From the NCBI RefSeq assembly GCF_003051105.1, contig NZ_QAOO01000001.1, positions 1-64,000 on the forward strand: a stretch of DNA of 64,000 nt. Direction: 5' to 3'. This document shows, piece by piece, positions 17,557 through 24,384 of this stretch; within the stretch, counting starts at the first letter, position 1, and each line of letters begins with the position of its first letter. Under the pieces are notes generated by a model, which made no database searches, was not told where the DNA came from, and saw only the letters and a list, made by a program, of their open reading frames with translations. The translations under genes and the position numbers were made by a program. This DNA is from Nitrosomonas nitrosa. Lineage in GTDB: Bacteria; Pseudomonadota; Gammaproteobacteria; Burkholderiales; Nitrosomonadaceae.

Positions 17557-18088
17557 CGAGTGCTTGCCGGTATTTTTTCCAATCAAAAAATGGGCCCGGA
17601 TCGGTTTTGCGGGCGGGTGCAATGTCGGCATGCCCGACGATATCGATTATCGGGTAGGCAGCCAGCAGCGCGGAGGTCAATGCAATGAGTCGCTCGTATT
17701 GTATGGATTCAAAGGGGATATCGTCGCTGCCTTCGAGCTCGATTCCGATGGAAAAATCATTACAACGGTTTTTGCCTTGCCAGCAGGAAATGCCGGCATG
17801 CCAGGCACGCAGTGTGCATGGAACAAACTGGATAACTTCACCGTCGCGGCGTATCAGGAAATGGCTGGAGACTTTAAGATCGCGTAGCGAGAGATAGTAA
17901 GGGTGTGCGGTGGGGTCGAGTTGATTGGTGAATAACTCAATGATCCCACTACCACCGAATTCGTTAGGCGGCAGGCTGATGCTGTGGATGACCAGGAGGG
18001 TAATGGTGCATTCGGGCGGACGTTCATCACAATTAGGCGAAGGAATGAATCGCACGTTTTCAAGATAGCCAGTTGCGTCGATTCGCAT
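17516..18088 (-). CDS. ampD: 1,6-anhydro-N-acetylmuramyl-L-alanine amidase AmpD
   Basis: 190 aa. Cytosolic zinc amidase of peptidoglycan recycling that removes the stem peptide from anhydro-muropeptides. The zinc triad of AmpD (His34, His154, Asp164 in Citrobacter) corresponds here to His35 in LLVIHSISLPP, and His153 and Asp163 in VGHADIAPARKTDPGP; Lys161 and Glu117 (IGIELEG) are also present. Family blocks SSHFLIRRDGEVIQFV and RAWHAGIS are intact. It is convergent with rnk and overlaps its 3' end by 41 bp. It is divergent from tmk with about 100 bp between, where a 12-bp direct repeat sits. Confidence 0.94.
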   Translation of the reverse strand: MRIDATGYLENVRFIPSPNCDERPPECTITLLVIHSISLPPNEFGGSGIIELFTNQLDPTAHPYYLSLRDLKVSSHFLIRRDGEVIQFVPCTLRAWHAGISCWQGKNRCNDFSIGIELEGSDDIPFESIQYERLIALTSALLAAYPIIDIVGHADIAPARKTDPGPFFDWKKYRQALANGDIRLIAQADK

Positions 18089-18107
18089 AGACGATTAACT
18101 CATAAAA

Positions 18108-18131
18108 ATTTAAGTACATATTTAAGTACAT
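18108..18131 (+). repeat. Tandem 12-bp direct repeat in the ampD-tmk intergenic region
   Basis: ATTTAAGTACAT occurs twice without a spacer, followed by ATATATGATAG. It lies between divergent ampD and tmk and could be a regulatory or promoter element; no function can be assigned. Confidence 0.5.
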
Positions 18132-18186
18132 ATATATGATAGTGCATTGTCGGGTGCTTACTGTTATTCCTGTTTCGTAAAAAAAC

Positions 18187-18819
18187 ATGCAACCTGGAAA
18201 ATTTATCACGTTGGAAGGTATCGATGGTGCGGGCAAAAGCACACATCTTGTCTGGCTGGAAAATTATTTGATGAGCAAAGGGATCACTACGGTGACGACG
18301 CGTGAGCCAGGGGGAACGCCGCTCGGTGAACAATTGCGCGCGCTGCTGCTCGATCAGCGGCAGACGATGCATGCCGAAACAGAAGTGTTGTTGATGTTCG
18401 CTGCGCGGCGTGAGCATCTGGATAAAGTTATTCTCCCCACCCTCGATAAAGGGGAATGGGTGATATCAGACCGTTTTACGGATGCGAGTTTTGCATATCA
18501 AGGCGGTGGCAGGGGGGTGGCTTTGCGCAAATTGGAGGAATTGGAGCGATGGGTGCAAGGTTCGTTTCAGCCTGATTTGACGCTCTATTTCGATGTATCT
18601 GTAGAATTGGGCAAACAGCGCGTGCAATCCATCAAAGCTGCCGATCGTTTCGAGCAAGAGCAGAGCGCATTTTTTCAGCGGGTACGGAAAGCCTATCTGC
18701 AGCGGGTGCGTCAATTTCCTGAGCGGATACGATTGATCGATGCCGGGCGTCCACTAGCGGAAGTCACGGCTTCGCTTGAAGCGATTATGAGTGAAATTTT
18801 ATCGGAGCGGACGCAATAG
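18187..18819 (+). CDS. tmk: Thymidylate kinase
   Basis: 210 aa, family length. It phosphorylates dTMP to dTDP. The P-loop GIDGAGKST is near residue 12, followed by the DRX-type motif SDRFTDASFAYQGGGRG near 98, and a lid region with FEQEQSAFFQRVR near 155. REPGGTPLGE near residue 40 is the substrate-binding segment with the catalytic Arg. holB follows after 11 nt in the same direction, a common pairing in proteobacteria. The start is upstream of the P-loop by the usual ten residues. Confidence 0.95.
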   Translation: MQPGKFITLEGIDGAGKSTHLVWLENYLMSKGITTVTTREPGGTPLGEQLRALLLDQRQTMHAETEVLLMFAARREHLDKVILPTLDKGEWVISDRFTDASFAYQGGGRGVALRKLEELERWVQGSFQPDLTLYFDVSVELGKQRVQSIKAADRFEQEQSAFFQRVRKAYLQRVRQFPERIRLIDAGRPLAEVTASLEAIMSEILSERTQ

Positions 18820-18830
18820 CGTAGCCAATC

Positions 18831-19895
18831 GTGGAAGAATTGGAAGAACTGTATCCTTGGCAAAATACCCTCTGGCAACAGCTCAGGCGTGCTGAAGAAA
18901 TGCGTGCGCATGCCTTGCTGCTGAAAGGGAGGAAAGGGATTGGCAAACTGAGTTTTGCATATGCACTTGCCAAATCGTTGCTGTGTGAACGAGTGACAGC
19001 ACGACTGACTGCTTGTGGGCAATGCGCGAGTTGCAGATGGTTTACGCAGGGAACACATCCCAATTTCTACTTGATAGCACCGGAAGCATTTACTTCGGCG
19101 CCCAGCGATGCTGCGCTGGAAAGCGACGAAGATCGGCTGGAGAACGACACCGTAAAATCCCGGAAGAAAGCCAGTCAGCAAATTACGATCGATCAAGTCA
19201 GATCACTTGATCATTTTGTCTATTTTTCCGGTCATCAGGCGGGATACAAGGTTATTCTCATTCATCCTGCAGAAGCGATGAATGCGGCGGCAGCCAACGC
19301 CTTGCTGAAGAAGCTCGAGGAACCCCCAGCCCATGTGCTATTCCTGCTGATAGCCCATCAGTGGCAGGATTTGCTACCGACGATACGCAGTCGTTGTCAA
19401 CAAATTACGATGCCGGTGCCGGATACGGTTACCGCATGCGACTGGCTGATCCAGCAAGGCGTCGATCCCCCTGAAACCTACTTGGCATTGGCTGGTGCAT
19501 CGCCCTTGCAGGCGAAAATGTTCAGTCAGGGAGATTACCTTGTGCAACATGCTGAGTTCATCCGGCAAATGAGTTTGCCAGAGCGTCTCGATCCGATTCC
19601 GCTGTCTAGTGCATTGAGTAAGCTTGATCTATCCATGCTTGTCAACTGGCTACAGAAATGGTGCTATGACTTGATGAGCTGCCGCGTGACAGGCAAGGTG
19701 CGTTATCACTTACAGCATGAAACGACTATAAGAAAGCTTGCTGCAACGATTAACCCGCTTCAGTTTGCTCAGTTCTGGCGCGATCTGATTAAGACCCAGC
19801 GATTATCGCAGCATCCGCTCAATACAAAGTTGTTCATAGAGGAAATGCTGTTTTCTTACATGAGCGTCATGGTGCCTGGACGGTACAGGGAATAA
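18831..19895 (+). CDS. holB: DNA polymerase III delta-prime subunit
   Basis: 354 aa from GTG 18831. Part of the clamp-loader complex. The AAA+ N-terminal domain has GRKGIGKLSFAYALAKSLLC near residue 27, then the zinc-module pattern CGQCASCRWF (near 62), HPAEAMNAAAANALLKKLEEPP (Walker B region), and sensor-type TIRSRCQQI with the SRC motif. The C-terminal helical collar domain covers about 215-354. It lies 11 nt after tmk, so the two are probably co-transcribed. It is convergent with the secreted protein gene at 19950. Confidence 0.93.
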   Translation: MEELEELYPWQNTLWQQLRRAEEMRAHALLLKGRKGIGKLSFAYALAKSLLCERVTARLTACGQCASCRWFTQGTHPNFYLIAPEAFTSAPSDAALESDEDRLENDTVKSRKKASQQITIDQVRSLDHFVYFSGHQAGYKVILIHPAEAMNAAAANALLKKLEEPPAHVLFLLIAHQWQDLLPTIRSRCQQITMPVPDTVTACDWLIQQGVDPPETYLALAGASPLQAKMFSQGDYLVQHAEFIRQMSLPERLDPIPLSSALSKLDLSMLVNWLQKWCYDLMSCRVTGKVRYHLQHETTIRKLAATINPLQFAQFWRDLIKTQRLSQHPLNTKLFIEEMLFSYMSVMVPGRYRE

Positions 19896-19949
19896 TTGAA
19901 ATTATTTGATCAGCACTTCTTAGAAGCGCTGATTGGCTGCCAATCTGAT

Positions 19950-20501
19950 TCAGTCTCGGTCTTTTCGGTGGCCCTTGTCCTGTTTTTCCTGGCCGGGATG
20001 AGGATCAAATCTGTCGCGGTAATGATCGTGACCACGTTTATCCTGATTGCGTTTTTTGCGATAACCCTCATCATGATCCCGCTCATGATCATGGTAATCC
20101 CTGCGATCATCTCGATAAGGTTGCTGATACCCATTATCGTATCGGTATGAGTGACTGGTGCGTTTCTGATAATAGGGAATATAGACATTGTTGTACCAAC
20201 TTTCCTGAACAAAATAAACATACCGATCACAAGCGCGATAGAGATGGCAATGTTTGTTCCAATTCTTTGCATGACCGGGGGGGACATGCATATAAATAGG
20301 CGGTTGCCGCAGGTTTGCGGGGGTATGCCATACTAAAACAGGCTGGGGATAAATGAGTCGAGGTGTGGGGTAATAGCCGCCAAAATGAAGTTCTCCATAA
20401 AAACCGGGTTGGCCAATTCGAATGGAAACGCCTATATCGCTGGCCAGGGCTTGAGGTGTGACCATCATGAATGCAGCAAGTAAGCATGAGAAATAACGCA
20501 T
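19950..20501 (-). CDS. Secreted charged protein of unknown function
   Basis: 183 aa. The N-terminus is a clear signal peptide (MRYFSCLLAAFMMVTPQALASD, cleavage after ALA). The mature N-half is aromatic and Pro-rich (GFYGELHFGGYYPTPR, YPQPVLVWH, PPIYMHVPPGHAKNW). From about residue 118 the protein is almost wholly charged and Tyr/His-rich (HDHERDHDEGYRKKR), probably disordered. Similar short periplasmic proteins occur in betaproteobacteria without known function; metal or polyanion binding by the tail is possible. It is convergent with holB and has the CHAT gene upstream in the same direction, 120 nt away. Confidence 0.7.
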   Translation of the reverse strand: MRYFSCLLAAFMMVTPQALASDIGVSIRIGQPGFYGELHFGGYYPTPRLIYPQPVLVWHTPANLRQPPIYMHVPPGHAKNWNKHCHLYRACDRYVYFVQESWYNNVYIPYYQKRTSHSYRYDNGYQQPYRDDRRDYHDHERDHDEGYRKKRNQDKRGHDHYRDRFDPHPGQEKQDKGHRKDRD

Positions 20502-20620
20502 GGTTCCGACTCCTCATTGATTGAATAATAGTTTATGTCGGCATCCAGAACACAATATTGAGATCATTCTACATATTATGCAACCCATTTTACTGGAATG
20601 AAATTACCAATAGGGGCCTC

Positions 20621-22660
20621 TTATCCGTTTATGCGCGTACCTTGCGGCGATGGATCGCCTAAAGTTTTTAATGCTGTTAAGGCCAAGTCTTTCCACTCCT
20701 CTCTTTCCCAGTATTTGATATAACGCCTGAATTGGCGCTGGGTCGAGAACAGGGGAAACTCGTCAGGACCTAGTAACGCACGTATTTCATTACAATAGCG
20801 GACAATATCCTTTTTGGCTTGTATCGGGTCGAAATTTTGAACATCATAGGCGATTCCGAGTAACGTGAGTTCAGCCAATGTTCCAAGCGCCCATGCTCGA
20901 TTTGCTGCAGTTGCTTTGTTTAGTTTCCATTCGGTAATTTGTCGCGCCGCGGTCCACCATTGACCATAGTTTTTAGGCAATGCTTCGAACGTTGGCTTGT
21001 CTGCCAAAGCAGGGATGGCAGATATTGAAAGATATTGAGTCATGACCCAGTGATTATGAGGTTCGACTTCCAGTGCTTCGCGATAAAACTCACGTGAAGC
21101 TTCATAAGCTTGTTGACTTGCTCTCATCCATTTCTGGGTTTGTTCGGAGTCTGTAGCTTGATTGTGCGCAAGCAATGAAAAAGCAATTCCGATGCGTTTT
21201 TCGCTGGCAGCACTCATGCCGAGGCGCTCCGCTTTTATTTTCGGAGAATAAGCCGCTTCGGGTTCTTTGCACCATGTTTTGAGTTCACTCCGGATCGATT
21301 TACATAACGCTGTGATTTCCTTTTCACGCTCGATTGAATTGACGGTGAACGCAGATTCCAAGGGGAGAGCGATATCGGCATTGGCACCAACCAATTCATC
21401 GATACGGTCGTATTTGACTTCGAGCCGCCTTCTGATCTGCTTGTCTCGGAAAATGGCAACTTGGTTTTCGAAATCTGATGGTACAGTAGCGTAAGCGACG
21501 ATACTCGCCCAATCATGCGTACTGGGCGCATCGGTTCGCAGGCGCTGACGTAATTCATAGATGACCCAGCGTGGGTCATCGCCACTTAACAGCCGACGAT
21601 ACAACACTTCGGCAGCGATGGCTGAAGCGCGCATCCATAGTGGGAATTGTGAAGCAATGACCCAGGGAATACCGGCTGCATGAAGTTCATGCGCGATACT
21701 GCCGCCTGGTGTGAGTACGGATTCGATATTCCCGGAATCACAGGTCGCTAGCGTGACCAATGTCGGGCAAAATTTTGTGTTTCCCGAAGAATCGCGGGCT
21801 GTCAGGGCAATTGCCAGCCTTTCGCCATCAATGATATCCCCTTTACTCGGATCGAGATCGCTACATAATGCTACGCCATAGTGTTTGTCACCAGAACTCT
21901 CTATTGGTGCGCCATGGGCCAGGATATGAACGTGGGTATATTCGGTTTCGGCGCAAGCCTCACGGATTTGTTTCAATGTGGCATTGGGTAAAACAGTCAG
22001 TATTTTTTTGACGTCTTCGACACGCTCCTTGGCCATGCCGGGGCTTCTGATCTTTACCCAAGGGTCGATGGCAGAACGCAGTGCTTGTAAATGCGCCTGG
22101 GCGGGTACATAAAGACCATCAGGTTCTGCAAAAGCGAAAAGAATGCGCGGTGCCCGGTTCCACTCGATGGGTAGTGGGCGTCCGCGGCGGATTTCCCGTG
22201 TGATCGAAATCGGGGTGCGCGATTGCAGAAACAGAGGCGAACCGGAGCCTGGAAAACCATCTGTGCCAATGGCAAGTTCGAAAGGAATTAATCCAAGCTC
22301 AAATGCAGACAAGGAAAGACGTAGGTGGACCATCTTACCAACGCCCCCTGAGGTGTTACCCAACTCGGACAGCAATGCCGGAATTTGCCCAAGCATCCTG
22401 CCGATTGCTTCGCCCATATCGCGCACCTCAGCTTGTCGCTGCTCATCTTTAGCCGGATCTTTATCGGATTCGTAACGTAATCTGCGTAAACGCATCAGCA
22501 AATGCCGATGTTCGAACGGCATTTGCACTGTTACAGGCCCATCCTCGCCGCATAACGCGATATAAGGGGTAAGCGGGGAAAGTAATTGGTTGTGAGGCGG
22601 TCCCGGCCGGAGAAATTCGAGTTTAACTTTCTGGATAACTTTATTAGGGTCGGCACTCAT
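20621..22660 (-). CDS. CHAT-domain (caspase-like) protease with helical C-terminal region
   Basis: 679 aa. The CHAT domain belongs to the caspase clan. The catalytic dyad is visible: His249 in THVHILAHGAP and Cys307 in LVTLATCDSGN. Flanking family features are GLIPFELAIG (about residue 123), PRILFAFAEPDG (171), GDIIDGERLAIAL (274) and GIPWVIASQFPLW (about 320). Residues about 400-679 are helical and may hold degenerate TPR-like repeats (QAYEASREFYREALEVEPHN). No transmembrane segment is apparent. It begins 1 nt after the stop of the phosphoesterase gene, so translation is probably coupled. Substrate and biological role are unknown; pairing with a nuclease- or phosphatase-like enzyme suggests a conflict or stress-response module. 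Confidence 0.85.
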   Translation of the reverse strand: MSADPNKVIQKVKLEFLRPGPPHNQLLSPLTPYIALCGEDGPVTVQMPFEHRHLLMRLRRLRYESDKDPAKDEQRQAEVRDMGEAIGRMLGQIPALLSELGNTSGGVGKMVHLRLSLSAFELGLIPFELAIGTDGFPGSGSPLFLQSRTPISITREIRRGRPLPIEWNRAPRILFAFAEPDGLYVPAQAHLQALRSAIDPWVKIRSPGMAKERVEDVKKILTVLPNATLKQIREACAETEYTHVHILAHGAPIESSGDKHYGVALCSDLDPSKGDIIDGERLAIALTARDSSGNTKFCPTLVTLATCDSGNIESVLTPGGSIAHELHAAGIPWVIASQFPLWMRASAIAAEVLYRRLLSGDDPRWVIYELRQRLRTDAPSTHDWASIVAYATVPSDFENQVAIFRDKQIRRRLEVKYDRIDELVGANADIALPLESAFTVNSIEREKEITALCKSIRSELKTWCKEPEAAYSPKIKAERLGMSAASEKRIGIAFSLLAHNQATDSEQTQKWMRASQQAYEASREFYREALEVEPHNHWVMTQYLSISAIPALADKPTFEALPKNYGQWWTAARQITEWKLNKATAANRAWALGTLAELTLLGIAYDVQNFDPIQAKKDIVRYCNEIRALLGPDEFPLFSTQRQFRRYIKYWEREEWKDLALTALKTLGDPSPQGTRING

Positions 22661-22661
22661 C

Positions 22662-24161
22662 TCATTTCTCCGGAAATCTTTTTATCTCGACAGGCGCATC
22701 CGTGCCATCACCCATCACATGCAACAGTCGGCCTACGACTTGTCCACTCTCGGCTTTAATCGATACTGCGCTGGTTTGATTCATGACAAAGGGCCGGTTA
22801 TCGAATACCGCTCGATCTATGGTTTCCATCTTGCCATCGATGAGAACATCGTAAACGGGTCTGAAGGTAGCCGTATCTTTGAGCATTGTTTCAGTAAATT
22901 GCAATAGACGGATCCAGGTGCCACTGTTGAAATAGTATCGCCCGCCACCCATATCGATCGCGCGTTCGAGATGCGTATGCCCAGTCACAATAAAGTCGAT
23001 GGCGGGTCCAACGACGGCGGTTACTTGTTTGTAAGTATCATCTTGATCAGTGATATCAAACGTTTTGTCGTTTGCCAACCAATCTTTAAGCGCGCGACGT
23101 AATGCTTCATCTTTACCGACGCCTCTCATCCAGCCAGTCAAGCTATCCAGTATCAGTTGGGGGGTGCCCAGAGTACTGTCGACAGCCGTACTGCCTGCGT
23201 CGGTACGGTTGAGGTTTTCTTCAGCAGCGAGCAGCATATCGTCAGCATTTCTTCCTCCAGGCAAGGCTGAGCTGAGTATGCCCGCTTTGAGATTGGGGCC
23301 CAATAGACGATCCACCGTAATGGACGAAGGAATTTCCTGGTCCGGTTGATGGAAGCCTTCTGCTGACAGACGTTGATCAACCTGTTTATTGCCCTGAATT
23401 TTTTCACCGACAATGGATAGTAGCTTGCCTATTTTACTTATTTGTGAGGGATCCAGCACTAGGAGTGTTCCTACGGCGGCTGAAGTTTCGGGTTTGAGCA
23501 AATCGATCCAGGCAAATCTGCGTTTCACATCGTTCATGACTTCTTTGACCATGCGCGTCCCCGCATTTGGATACCATTCACTCGGGTCGAGCGAGCGGCC
23601 AGCGTTCAAGCGACGGCCTACTTTAGCCAAATCCTCGTAGCGGTTGTAATTCCAGGCATCGACTTCATTACCATGAGTGCAGTAGACGCGGGCATTTCCG
23701 ACTTGACAAGTGTAGCCTGCGCCAGTCGTCGAGAATTCGATGCGCGCGCGCGCAGCTAAGTCGTCACCCGCAAGTGAAGTAATGAGCAAGTGCTGGACGA
23801 CCGGGAAGGATAATTCGATATCATGATTGCCAATGACAATGATGAGCGTGCGCCCTTGCAGTTTGACAAAATCGGCCAAGGCCTGCCATATATCGGAAAA
23901 TGAAGCATCTTTCATGATCCGCCTTAAGATGGCAACCGCTTCGTCGACAGCAACATAACCATGTATGTCCTCAGCGAGCGTATCGATGACATCTCCATTG
24001 AGTATTAATGCTACACGTCCCTCGGGCCGCTGGCCTGCAACCCAGCGGATATAGTTGGCGAGGCGACTGGTTTCACGCAAAATTTGAAAATCTGGTTTGT
24101 CGCCTCCCATATGAATATCGGAGATGACATGAATTTCGTCGTATTCGGGAAAATCGCTCAT
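22662..24161 (-). CDS. Calcineurin-like metallophosphoesterase paired with the CHAT protease
   Basis: 499 aa. The two-metal phosphoesterase motifs are in order: D15-x-H17 in HVISDIHMGG, GDVID near 56, GNHDIE near 111, CTHGNEVD with His163, and VTGHTHLERA near 400 (GHTH). The central 190-360 region, poor in conserved motifs (PSSITVDRLLGPN), is an insert compared with minimal enzymes. Substrate may be a phosphodiester, nucleotide or protein; sequence does not say. It is the first gene of a two-gene operon: its TGA is separated from the CHAT start by one base. About 220 nt separate it from the rne stop. Confidence 0.85.
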   Translation of the reverse strand: MSDFPEYDEIHVISDIHMGGDKPDFQILRETSRLANYIRWVAGQRPEGRVALILNGDVIDTLAEDIHGYVAVDEAVAILRRIMKDASFSDIWQALADFVKLQGRTLIIVIGNHDIELSFPVVQHLLITSLAGDDLAARARIEFSTTGAGYTCQVGNARVYCTHGNEVDAWNYNRYEDLAKVGRRLNAGRSLDPSEWYPNAGTRMVKEVMNDVKRRFAWIDLLKPETSAAVGTLLVLDPSQISKIGKLLSIVGEKIQGNKQVDQRLSAEGFHQPDQEIPSSITVDRLLGPNLKAGILSSALPGGRNADDMLLAAEENLNRTDAGSTAVDSTLGTPQLILDSLTGWMRGVGKDEALRRALKDWLANDKTFDITDQDDTYKQVTAVVGPAIDFIVTGHTHLERAIDMGGGRYYFNSGTWIRLLQFTETMLKDTATFRPVYDVLIDGKMETIDRAVFDNRPFVMNQTSAVSIKAESGQVVGRLLHVMGDGTDAPVEIKRFPEK

Positions 24162-24345
24162 ACCTGTTACCTCATTAAAATAAAATGATTACAGTCACAG
24201 CCGATGCTGCTGATATAACATGATGCTTTCCCCTTGCGAGGAAATGTGTATTCAGTAACGCGCTGACAAAGGTGTAGCGATCTCATGGCTGTCACCGTGG
24301 TATTGAGAACAAGCGCTGAATACCTACCATCAACGACATCTCAAC

Positions 24346-24382
24346 TAATAAAAGCCTGCGATGATGCCGCAGGCTTTTATTA
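24346..24382 (-). terminator. Bidirectional rho-independent terminator after rne
   Basis: TAATAAAAGCCTGCG, 7-nt loop, CGCAGGCTTTTATTA: a perfect 15-bp inverted repeat with A and T tracts at both ends. It starts 3 nt downstream of the rne stop on the minus strand, so it should end rne transcription. In the plus direction no gene needs it. Confidence 0.85.
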
Positions 24383-24384
24383 CG

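Noticed and set aside
19896-20150. 84-codon hydrophobic plus-strand ORF after holB
   Set aside because: It is antisense to the Asp/His/Arg codons of the secreted protein, which translate as Val, Ile and Met on the other strand; the secreted protein has a proper signal peptide.
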